From DASRAA01 sp036512955 (GTDB lineage Bacteria > Acidobacteriota > Terriglobia > Terriglobales > Acidobacteriaceae), in contig DATBZX010000232.1 of the NCBI GenBank assembly GCA_036512955.1, positions 1 through 15,934 on the forward strand: a DNA stretch of 15,934 nt, given 5' to 3'. This document shows positions 6,739-15,088 of this stretch, piece by piece. The notes beneath the pieces are model-generated. The model was not told where the DNA came from. It saw only the letters and a program-made list of their open reading frames with translations, and made no database searches. Position numbers and translations under genes: made by a program. The first letter of the stretch is position 1. Every line of letters begins with the position of its first letter.

Positions 6739-7191
6739 TCAGTTGGGCTTGGGGGCTGCGTCTTCACTGGGCTTTTCCAAGTATTTTACGTACAGCATGT
6801 ACGTGTATTTATTGGCTTCGTCACCATCAAGCCAGACAGTGACAGACATAGGCCCCTCAGCCCCGACCGGAAATCCCTGAAGATTGAGAAAGTTCTTGCT
6901 GAGCCTATCCTCCACCCCAGCCGGGATAATAAAGCCTTGCTCTAGCGCGGCAAAAATCTTGCCATCTGGCGTGGTTATGATCAGGTGCTGCTTAAATGGC
7001 ACGCCAATTTCAGAGTCGGTATGCTGCCAAAAGGCGGCAACCACCCATTGATTTGCGGCAACGGCGTCAGCGGGAACTGGAAGATGCGGCACCATGAACT
7101 CCATCTTCTGGAAGACGCTAATGAGGGAAGGTAATCCCTTTTGGTCTATGATCACCTTCTCGCACGCGATCAACGTTACCAGTTTTGGCAT
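6739..7191 (-). CDS. DUF6941-like passenger protein
   Basis: A 150-residue protein starting at ATG 7191. The start is set by GAGGA 4 nt upstream, overlapping the stop of the preceding Zn-ribbon gene (7198-7200); the stop-to-start gap is only 6 nt, so the two are co-translated or tightly linked. The N-terminus PKLVTLIACEKVIIDQKGLPSLISVF has the pattern of DUF6941 proteins (a short strand, Ala-Cys/Asp-x-Val, then an Asp/Gly turn and a strand with a Phe). The middle and end are beta-rich (HLIITTPDGKIF, FPVGAEGPMSVTVWLDG, YTYMLYVKYLEK), as expected for an immunoglobulin-like beta sandwich. No signal peptide is seen. DUF6941 has no defined function. Within the element it is cargo and has no obvious role in transposition. 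The family assignment is by eye. Confidence 0.7.
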   Translation of the reverse strand: MPKLVTLIACEKVIIDQKGLPSLISVFQKMEFMVPHLPVPADAVAANQWVVAAFWQHTDSEIGVPFKQHLIITTPDGKIFAALEQGFIIPAGVEDRLSKNFLNLQGFPVGAEGPMSVTVWLDGDEANKYTYMLYVKYLEKPSEDAAPKPN

Positions 7192-7197
7192 CAATCC

Positions 7198-7548
7198 TCA
7201 GGCTACTTCTGCCAACTCCGAGTCATCTGCTTGATGGCGCACGTAGATGAATGTCTTGTCAGTAAATGTTTCGTAGCTGGCCTCATGTGAAGCAGCAGGG
7301 ATGCCGAATTCAATCAAAGCGTCTTTCACATAGCCGCCCTTCATCAATTGAATCCACGGATTCCATCCAGCAGGCGAGTCACCAAAGAACCACGGAGCGC
7401 CACTCACCACCCATTCGCGGCGAAGCTCCGCATGGCTCTTATCTTCATCGTCATTCCAAAACTCGGTTCCGCAACTCGGGCAAATATGGAAATTCCTTGG
7501 AGGATTCTCCATTCTGTCGTAAGCGCAAACTGGACAAGCAAAACTCAT
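7198..7548 (-). CDS. Zn-ribbon passenger protein
   Basis: A 116-residue protein whose ATG (7548) sits in an ATGA overlap with the stop of the upstream BECR-like gene and has GGAGGG about 7 nt upstream; an in-frame start at 7566 would deepen the overlap and is less likely. Two CxxC knuckles, C5-PV-C8 and C23-PS-C26, form a rubredoxin-like zinc ribbon (FACPVCAYDRMENPP ... FHICPSCGTEF). An acidic stretch (WNDDEDKSHAELRREWV) and a Trp-rich segment (APWFF, AGWNPWIQL) follow. The combination of CPxC-(Tyr)-ICPxCGxEF, SHxELRxxW and GWNPxxQL is shared by small uncharacterised bacterial proteins. The ATGA coupling with a toxin-like gene makes an immunity, antitoxin or partner role worth testing, but nothing in the sequence proves it. 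Confidence 0.75.
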   Translation of the reverse strand: MSFACPVCAYDRMENPPRNFHICPSCGTEFWNDDEDKSHAELRREWVVSGAPWFFGDSPAGWNPWIQLMKGGYVKDALIEFGIPAASHEASYETFTDKTFIYVRHQADDSELAEVA

Positions 7549-7865
7549 ATATCCGCCCTCCCGCATTCATATGCTAACAGGCCAGCAGCTGCTCCCCTGG
7601 TCCGGATCTTACCTTGTGCCTTCACGTGATAGGTTCTCAGGACTGCATGGCCATATGAAACCCCGAAATTCCCGCGATCAAAATGCAGTCTGACGCGATC
7701 TTGATCCGGTGACATGATTCTGATGCATTCCTGAAGAATAGGGCTCAGGGCGCGGGCCATAAACGCATCGGCCAGCTGCTCATATTCTTCTTCTGTGATT
7801 GCACCGAATTCGTGCCCGTGTCGCTTAAAGTGGCTTGCGCGTGCGTATGCGTCGATAAATGGCAC
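7545..7865 (-). CDS. BECR-fold (barnase/EndoU/colicin E5-like) RNase-toxin candidate, start uncertain
   Basis: Up to 106 residues from a GTG at 7865. The segment SHFKRHGHEFGAITEEEYEQLADAF, then a strand pattern DRVRLHFDRGNFGVS and LRTYHVK, matches small BECR-type nuclease domains: the HF-x-x-HG-x-x-FG helix start, Arg in a central strand, an Asn-x-Phe-Gly-Val strand and a terminal Arg-Thr-Tyr. Likely active-site residues are H12, H16, R57 and the R77-T78-Y79 group. In other bacteria this domain often sits at the C-terminus of longer or exported proteins. Here no Shine-Dalgarno sequence precedes the GTG, and the frame is closed by TGA about 24 nt upstream, so the N-terminus may have been lost by frameshift. 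It is the first gene of the passenger cluster and overlaps the Zn-ribbon gene by four bases. Family call by eye. Confidence 0.6.
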   Translation of the reverse strand: MPFIDAYARASHFKRHGHEFGAITEEEYEQLADAFMARALSPILQECIRIMSPDQDRVRLHFDRGNFGVSYGHAVLRTYHVKAQGKIRTRGAAAGLLAYECGRADI

Positions 7866-7982
7866 CGGGTAAGCAATATACAGGCATCTGGGGCGTCAGG
7901 ATATGCCACCTCGGTGGGGGCATGATTCCGTGGACAAATCACACCCCTGCAGAGCACAATCAGCGCAAGGAGAATGCGCCAC

Positions 7983-8156
7983 ATGTCGCAAGCAATTGAT
8001 TCAGACGTATTAGCTGTAACCGCTAAAATTGTCGAAGCAGCCGTGGGCAATACGGCAGCTTCGCCACTCCACTATCCCGATAAGGTTGAGGCGCTTATCG
8101 AGACTGTCGCGAATACGCTTCAAAGGCTGAAGACCGGGGATCAACCGAAACAATAA
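7983..8156 (+). CDS. Small passenger protein (57 aa), function unknown
   Basis: ATG 7983 is preceded by AAGGAG (7967-7972) at 10 nt, a good ribosome binding site. The protein is a two- to three-helix sequence (DVLAVTAKIVEAAVGN, DKVEALIETVANTLQRLK). This pattern, Leu-x-x-Thr-Ala-x-Ile-Val-x-Ala then a spacer and Leu-Ile-x-Thr-Val-x-x-x-Leu, recalls the N-terminal helical region of MucR/Ros-type regulators, but the zinc-finger DNA-binding part is absent, so I do not name it. It is divergent from the toxin-like gene within the element. Its last 62 nt overlap a second small ORF on the other strand (8095-8262); at most one may be expressed. Confidence 0.5.
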   Translation: MSQAIDSDVLAVTAKIVEAAVGNTAASPLHYPDKVEALIETVANTLQRLKTGDQPKQ

Positions 8157-8262
8157 CTTTGACGGTTTTCTCAAAGATGCCCTCGGCGTCATTCCCAAAG
8201 GCATCTTTGAGCAATTCGATTAGGCATCTAAGTTCTTCAATTGAATCAATCTGTCCTGTCAC
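8095..8262 (-). CDS. Possible 55-aa passenger protein antisense to its neighbour
   Basis: The GTG at 8262 has GGAG about 6 nt upstream (on the minus strand, sequence around 8268-8272). The frame gives a 55-residue protein with an amphipathic helix (SIEELRCLIELLKDAFG) and a strand (KTVKVIVSVD). It lies just inside the right terminal repeat and reads into the element, as passenger genes would. It overlaps the plus-strand 57-aa ORF by 62 nt, and part of its coding sequence is a perfect 12-bp inverted repeat, so it could also be a chance frame. No family recognised. Confidence 0.33.
   Translation of the reverse strand: MTGQIDSIEELRCLIELLKDAFGNDAEGIFEKTVKVIVSVDPRSSAFEAYSRQSR
8170..8211 (+). repeat. 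Perfect 12-bp inverted repeat near the right end of the element
   Basis: CTCAAAGATGCC (8170-8181) and GGCATCTTTGAG (8200-8211) are exact inverted copies around an 18-nt loop, 14 nt after the plus-strand 57-aa ORF. There is no T run on either strand, so it is a weak terminator at best; it might be a protein-binding site or RNA structure. Confidence 0.6.
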
Positions 8263-8296
8263 GGCTACTCCAATCTAACACAAAATAAGCACTCTT

Positions 8297-8319
8297 GGTG
8301 CGCCAACTATATTATTGCC
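8297..8319 (-). repeat. Right terminal inverted repeat of the IS1595-family element
   Basis: Inverted copy of 5514-5536 with two differences. The box corresponding to the left -35 reads TTGGCG on this strand, so this end lacks the inward promoter. Confidence 0.92.
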
Positions 8320-8327
8320 CGCCCAAC
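8320..8327 (+). repeat. Target-site duplication, right copy
   Basis: CGCCCAAC, identical to 5506-5513 and directly abutting the right terminal repeat. Confidence 0.9.
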
Positions 8328-8328
8328 C

Positions 8329-8345
8329 CATTGATTCTAAATAGT
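8329..8345 (+). repeat. Right arm of the inverted repeat flanking the insertion element
   Basis: CATTGATTCTAAATAGT is the approximate inverse of 5471-5489. It is followed by an A/T-rich stretch with TTTTT at about 8357-8361, so the uninterrupted structure may have served as a terminator between the two convergent genes. Confidence 0.5.
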
Positions 8346-8396
8346 CGTTAAAATAGTTTTTGCGGTGTTATACACGACTCAAACACCCCTTGAAGC

Positions 8397-9890
8397 CTAC
8401 TTTGGTGACTTCATCCGGAACATAAGGGACCCGTGGGGCGGAACAATGAAAGTCTGATCGGCCCTGGCGGTGAACTCCTCGTGCTTCCACAGATCGCGAA
8501 TCTTGGTACCTTCAGCGATGTGCATTTCGCTCCACGGAAGCTTTAACGACGCGGCAGCATCCGCGCGGTTGACGACGATTAGTGCCATGTCTCCGTTATT
8601 GAGTGGCCGGGCGTAGTACTCGATGTCGCCGGCCTTGTCTGCGCGGTGTCCCTGAACGCCCATCGCATCCTGATCCACCGCAATCACTTCTTTGTTCAGC
8701 AGGATCGAGCGGGTGTCGGCTGACATGTTGCGCACATCGTTGCCCGCCAGCAGCGGAGCCGCGAACATCGCCCACAGGCTCATGTGAGTGCGGTATTCGT
8801 CGGTGGTCATGCCGCCGTTGCCGACCTCCAGCATGTCCGGATCGTTCCAGTGTCCTGGCCCAGCCCACTTGGCGATAGCCGACTGCGTGTCCACGATCTG
8901 CATCATGCGCTTGTAGGTGTCGTTGATATCGCCGGTGGTACGCCACAAATTGCCGCCCACCTCTGCGCCCCATTCCCACACGTTCGCTCTGCCGTACTGG
9001 CAGAGGCTGAACACCATGGGACGATTGGTGGCGCGCAACGCGTCGGCCATCTTCTGATAGACGCCGCGCATTGCGGTGTCTGGATAAAGGCGCCCGGCGC
9101 TGCACCAGTCGTACTTGAGGTAATCCACGCCCCATGCCGCATAGGTCTTGGCGTCCTGCGCCTCGTGAGCGTAGCTGCCTTCGTATCCCGCGCACGTGTA
9201 GGGGCCGGGCGATGAGTAGATGCCGAACTTCAGTCCCTTGGAGTGCACGTAGTCGGCGAGCGCCTTCATGTCGGGAAACTTGTTGTTGGACTGAATCACG
9301 CCGTTGGCGTCACGGTCGCCCTCCCAGGTGTCGTCGATGTTGAGGTAGATGTATCCGGCGTCGCGCAGCCCGCTGGAGACCATGGCGTCGGCCATCTCGC
9401 GCACTGTCTTGTCATCAATGCGCCCGGCGAACAGATTCCAACTGTTCCATCCCATCGGCGGCGTCTTGGCCAGGCCGTTGGGCGGAAGATCGCGGACCGC
9501 AGGAGGCGGAATGATGTTCGCAATCACGAAGGGATCGGACTTGGCGCGGACGGCCACGACGTCGTAAGGCTTGGCGTAGGGATCGTGGAAAGAGTAGCGC
9601 AGGTGGTCGCCGTCCAGCACCCCGTCACAGGTGTAGGAACGCCCCTCGTCGTTGGGCGCGGCGACCGAGAAGTGATTGCCGTCCACCTTGCCTTCCTTGA
9701 TGGCGAGATCGCCCCAGGGGTTTTCAATCTTGCCCGTCAGCTTGTCGCCGGTTTGCTGCAGGGTCAGGACGAGGAGAGCGGTGTGTCCGTCGGGCTGCTT
9801 GGCGGATGTCACCCAGATCCCGGTAAAGTCAGTGGCGAATAAGAACGGAGCGGAAAGTAATAGCGAGAAGAATGCGATGAGGCGTTTCAT
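8397..9890 (-). CDS. GH27 alpha-galactosidase-like glycoside hydrolase, exported
   Basis: A 497-residue protein from ATG 9890, chosen because it places the signal peptide (MKRLIAFFSLLLSAPFLFA) at the terminus; in-frame starts at 9902 and 9938 are possible and none has a strong ribosome binding site. Residues about 20-115 form a beta-rich domain (FTGIWVTSAKQPDG, LTLQQTGDKLTGKIENPWG) common in front of bacterial glycosidases. The catalytic barrel starts at PMGWNSWN (about 145-152) and has the GH27 landmarks: YLNIDDTWEG, KGLKFGIYSSPG, YLKYDWC with D261 as nucleophile, WRTTGDI with D321 as acid/base, and WNDPDMLEVG. A C-terminal beta domain closes the protein. Family members release terminal alpha-galactose (or related sugars) from oligo- and polysaccharides with retention. 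It probably acts in the periplasm or outside. The mobile element inserted just 70 bp beyond its stop. Confidence 0.93.
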   Translation of the reverse strand: MKRLIAFFSLLLSAPFLFATDFTGIWVTSAKQPDGHTALLVLTLQQTGDKLTGKIENPWGDLAIKEGKVDGNHFSVAAPNDEGRSYTCDGVLDGDHLRYSFHDPYAKPYDVVAVRAKSDPFVIANIIPPPAVRDLPPNGLAKTPPMGWNSWNLFAGRIDDKTVREMADAMVSSGLRDAGYIYLNIDDTWEGDRDANGVIQSNNKFPDMKALADYVHSKGLKFGIYSSPGPYTCAGYEGSYAHEAQDAKTYAAWGVDYLKYDWCSAGRLYPDTAMRGVYQKMADALRATNRPMVFSLCQYGRANVWEWGAEVGGNLWRTTGDINDTYKRMMQIVDTQSAIAKWAGPGHWNDPDMLEVGNGGMTTDEYRTHMSLWAMFAAPLLAGNDVRNMSADTRSILLNKEVIAVDQDAMGVQGHRADKAGDIEYYARPLNNGDMALIVVNRADAAASLKLPWSEMHIAEGTKIRDLWKHEEFTARADQTFIVPPHGSLMFRMKSPK

Positions 9891-9945
9891 ACGCAATACC
9901 ATAACGCCGCGGTCGCGGAAACTACCACTCCAATTCAAAATTGAT

Positions 9946-10590
9946 CTAAAGGCCGCTACCCAGAATCACTTCGTCGGCCAGGGCACTGGCAAAGGTGGAT
10001 AGGTCCTTGAAGGGGCGTGCGGCGAAAAGCGTCTTCGTGCCCGCATCATGCAGGATGATGGGTTTTGCTCTTCGCAAGCCGCGATAGATGGCACGCATCT
10101 GGTCCAAGGTGGGCTGCCGGTTCGATCTTACGAAAGCATTGCTGAGCTCGGCGAGGACACCGTTCACTTTTCCATGGTGGAGGTAAACCTCAGAGCCGTC
10201 CAGGTCAGAGAGCGACTTCGAGATGCGGTGCGACATCTGTTCAAACACAAACAAGGTATGCTCGCCGCCAGTCTTCTGATGCGCCACCGCGAGTCCGAGC
10301 TCAAAGGGCATGTTAAACCGGGGAGTCCGCGGGGCAGCTCGACTCACCTGCACCCGCGAAAGATCATGGATGGAGTAGCGGCAACTACGGACCTGATCGA
10401 AAATATTGTCGAGGCGCCTCCCACCGCCCGGAATTTCCAGCGGTGTACGGGGCAGCAAGCCGAAAGCACTGACACCCGCTATGTAGGCCAGGAACAACGG
10501 CTCGAACTTGGAGTCGTAGGGAAGATTCAGGAAGACGTAATCGTCCGCCTGTTTAGGACGTCGCTGTTGCCCTGTTCTTCGTGGGGGCAT
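9946..10590 (-). CDS. Nucleoside 2-deoxyribosyltransferase/TIR-like protein
   Basis: A 214-residue protein with no signal peptide. After a basic N-terminus (MPPRRTGQQRRPKQ), YVFLNLPYDSKFEPLFLAYI starts a Rossmann-like domain. It continues with LDNIFDQVRSCRYSIHDLSRV (D76) and RFNMPFELGLAVA (E97), followed by a strand HTLFVFE. The order (strand-helix, a segment like the 'AD-x-V-x-D' step, then x-x-x-FELG-x-A) is that of the nucleoside deoxyribosyltransferase/TIR-related superfamily, where the Glu of the ELG motif is catalytic. Residues 155-214 are helical and less conserved. This exact type is an uncharacterised family; activity on NAD or a nucleotide is an inference. It overlaps the upstream small gene by 38 nt, so the two form a translationally linked pair 47 nt downstream of purM on the same strand. 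The start ATG 10590 has a weak ribosome binding site. Confidence 0.65.
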   Translation of the reverse strand: MPPRRTGQQRRPKQADDYVFLNLPYDSKFEPLFLAYIAGVSAFGLLPRTPLEIPGGGRRLDNIFDQVRSCRYSIHDLSRVQVSRAAPRTPRFNMPFELGLAVAHQKTGGEHTLFVFEQMSHRISKSLSDLDGSEVYLHHGKVNGVLAELSNAFVRSNRQPTLDQMRAIYRGLRRAKPIILHDAGTKTLFAARPFKDLSTFASALADEVILGSGL

Positions 10591-10810
10591 TCTGGGGACT
10601 CTTCTTGGCCCGGGATTTCACATTCACCTTCGCGTCCGACGCTGAGGCAGCAATCTTCGCGCCCTTCGGCGCAGCTGACTGGGCGCGCTTGGGGAGCATG
10701 CTGAGAGCCAGGGCCTTCAGCCGGTCCAGGCGCGTAGGAGGTACGCCCAGCGCCTTGGCCGTATCTTCGGCGGTGGCGAATTTCCCATCGAGCTTCACTT
10801 GCTGTGCCAT
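10553..10810 (-). CDS. Small HTH-like protein paired with the NDT/TIR-like gene
   Basis: 85 residues. The N-terminal 35 (DGKFATAEDTAKALGVPPTRLDRLKALA) read as a short helix-turn-helix of the type Thr-Ala-x-x-x-Ala-x-x-Leu-Gly-Val-Pro-x-x-Arg-x-x-x-Leu. The remainder is a low-complexity Ala/Lys/Ser-rich basic tail (residues about 40-85) suited to nucleic-acid binding. It begins 47 nt after the purM stop, and its 3' end overlaps the start of the NDT/TIR-like gene by 38 nt. A regulator or antitoxin-like partner is plausible. No strong Shine-Dalgarno sequence precedes the ATG at 10810. Confidence 0.6.
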   Translation of the reverse strand: MAQQVKLDGKFATAEDTAKALGVPPTRLDRLKALALSMLPKRAQSAAPKGAKIAASASDAKVNVKSRAKKSPQNAPTKNRATATS

Positions 10811-10857
10811 AGTGAGCTAAGAATAGTCGCTTTTTGTCTGGATTCCAACCGGATCGG

Positions 10858-11925
10858 CTACTGGTAGGTCACGCGGCGCTCGCCCTTGACGATGCGGCCG
10901 ATGGTGTAGCCCTTTTCGCCGCAACGTTCCAGAATGGTCTGCGCTTTCTTGAATTTCTTGGCGGGTATCACCAGCACCATGCCGATGCCCATATTGAAGG
11001 TGCGGAGCATGTCGTCCTGGGGAACGTTTCCGATGGCCTGCAGATGTTGGAAGATGGGCAGCACCGGCCAGGAGTGGAACTCGACGATGGCGCCCATGCC
11101 CTTAGGCAGCACGCGCGGCAGGTTCTCAGTGATGCCTCCGCCGGTGATGTGGGCCATGGCACTCACTGCTTCGGCGTCGATCATCCGGCGCATGATGGGC
11201 CAGTAACTCTTGTGGGTCCGCATCAGCTCGGTGCCGACCTTGCCCTTGATTTCGTTCACGTAGGAGTCGGGGGTGTATCGGGCAACCTCGAAGAACAACT
11301 TACGGGCGAGGGAATAGCCGTTGGTGTGCAACCCTGTCGACGGTATGCCGATCAGCACGTCGCCAACTTCAACGTTTTTGCCGGTGATGATCTTGGGGCG
11401 ATCGACTACGCCGACGATGAATCCGGCAAGATCGTATTCGCCATCAGGATAGAAACCCGGCATCTCGGCGGTCTCGCCGCCGATCAGGGCACAGCCATTT
11501 TGTTTGCAGGCGTCGGCGATTCCGCTTATCACCTTCTCGACCACTTCGGATTTCAGTTTGCCGGTGGCGAAGTAGTCCATGAAGAACATGGGCGCGGCGC
11601 CCTGCACGGCAATATCGTTGACGCAGTGGTTGACCAGGTCGGCCCCGATGGTATGGTGCAGACCCATTTCAAAGGCAATCTTGAGCTTGGTGCCGACTCC
11701 ATCGACGCTGGAAACCAGGACGGGATCGACGTACTTCTTCTTGTCGATGGCAAACAGCCCGCCGAAGCCGCCGATCTCACTCAGAACACCACGGTTAAAG
11801 GTCTTGTGGGCGAGATACTTGATGCGCTGTTTGGTGCGATTGGCGCGCTCGATGTCCACTCCGGCATCGGCGTAGGTGATAGCGCGATCTTCAGTCGTAT
11901 GCTGTGCCAAAAGTCGGGGTCCCAT
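10858..11925 (-). CDS. purM: Phosphoribosylformylglycinamidine cyclo-ligase (AIR synthetase)
   Basis: PurM converts FGAM plus ATP to AIR, the fifth step of de novo purine synthesis, in the cytoplasm. The 355-residue protein is of normal length (about 340-355) and colinear with the family: ITYADAGVDIERAN (16-29), VSSVDGVGTKLKIAF (71-85), GADLVNHCVNDIAVQGA (94-110), IGGETAEMPGFY (148-159), then STGLHTNGYSLAR, HITGGGITENLPRVLP and FNMGIGMVLV. ATG 11925 is the best start available, although its ribosome binding site is weak. It is divergent from the acyl-CoA synthetase-GNAT gene and followed on the same strand by the HTH-like/NDT-like pair. No other pur gene adjoins it apart from the distant, dead purU remnant. 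Confidence 0.97.
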   Translation of the reverse strand: MGPRLLAQHTTEDRAITYADAGVDIERANRTKQRIKYLAHKTFNRGVLSEIGGFGGLFAIDKKKYVDPVLVSSVDGVGTKLKIAFEMGLHHTIGADLVNHCVNDIAVQGAAPMFFMDYFATGKLKSEVVEKVISGIADACKQNGCALIGGETAEMPGFYPDGEYDLAGFIVGVVDRPKIITGKNVEVGDVLIGIPSTGLHTNGYSLARKLFFEVARYTPDSYVNEIKGKVGTELMRTHKSYWPIMRRMIDAEAVSAMAHITGGGITENLPRVLPKGMGAIVEFHSWPVLPIFQHLQAIGNVPQDDMLRTFNMGIGMVLVIPAKKFKKAQTILERCGEKGYTIGRIVKGERRVTYQ

Positions 11926-12031
11926 TCAGAAGGCGTGTCGCCGCAGGTCTTCGTGCAGGAAACTGTGATTGTACCATTCCCGGTGCAATCGTTCAGCGAC
12001 GGAAGTGCGGACTGTGGCTCCAAGGTTAAAA

Positions 12032-12070
12032 GTGACCCGAGTCACTCTGTTTTGTGACGCGTTTGTGACG
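12032..12070 (+). promoter_or_regulatory. Cluster of four GTGAC boxes in the purM / acyl-CoA synthetase divergent region
   Basis: GTGAC-CCGA-GTCAC (12032-12045) is a perfect inverted pair. It is followed by two direct TTTGTGACG copies (12051-12059 and 12062-12070) exactly 11 bp apart. The same-strand boxes at 12032, 12054 and 12065 are thus phased by about two and one helical turns. This looks like a multi-site operator, 55-93 bp before the acyl-CoA synthetase start. The regulator is unknown. Confidence 0.45.
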
Positions 12071-12124
12071 GGCATCTCCCGCGGAGATTAGACTAGAACT
12101 TCATACCTGTGTGTGAGGAGCTTG

Positions 12125-14878
<2,754 letters not shown>

Positions 14879-14903
14879 GTTCTGCGAAACCGAATACACG
14901 GAA

Positions 14904-14934
14904 GGCGTCACGCCGCAATGCGTGGCGCCTTTTT
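14904..14934 (+). terminator. Rho-independent terminator of the synthetase-GNAT gene
   Basis: GGCGTCACGC (14904-14913) pairs over ten positions (one G-U) with GCGTGGCGCC (14920-14929) around a 6-nt loop, followed by five T. It lies 25 nt after the stop codon. Confidence 0.92.
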
Positions 14935-15000
14935 CGTTTCACCCCCGCCGATGCGGTTGCTCGCGCCGGATCTGGTTTCGTGACGTTGGCGACGGCCTAA

Positions 15001-15009
15001 TGCTATGAT
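15001..15009 (+). promoter_or_regulatory. Possible extended -10 promoter for the mlaD-like gene
   Basis: TGCTATGAT is a good extended -10 element. The -35 position (TGACGT about 17 nt upstream) is weak. The predicted start would leave a leader of about 70 nt before the GTG at 15089. Confidence 0.4.
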
Positions 15010-15088
15010 GCCAGTGCTTGCGGAACTCCAATCCTGCATGGCGTTTGCGCTACTCGACTCGCGGTGCCGAAGGGGCGATCGTTAGAAC

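Larger units (their letters stand above)
5514..8319 (+). mobile_element. Complete 2806-bp IS1595-family element with passenger genes
   Basis: Both ends are defined by 23-bp terminal inverted repeats (5514-5536 and 8297-8319, 21/23 matching, outer sequence GGCAATAATATAGTTG) and flanked by a perfect 8-bp direct duplication. Inside are an intact ISXO2/IS1595-type transposase at the left end and about 1.7 kb of non-transposase DNA with at least four minus-strand ORFs and one or two tiny ORFs at the right. IS1595-family members with passenger genes are known, so the architecture has precedent. The perfect duplication and intact transposase point to a recent insertion. Codon use inside is visibly less GC-rich than in neighbouring chromosomal genes. 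Confidence 0.93.

Noticed and set aside
8784..9215. Plus-strand ORFs opposite the GH27 gene (also 9243-9842)
   Set aside because: Antisense shadows of a glycoside hydrolase with all catalytic motifs.
10834..12057. 407-codon plus-strand ORF opposite purM
   Set aside because: It is antisense to a full-length, highly conserved purM and has no recognisable domain; long antisense frames are common in GC-rich genes.
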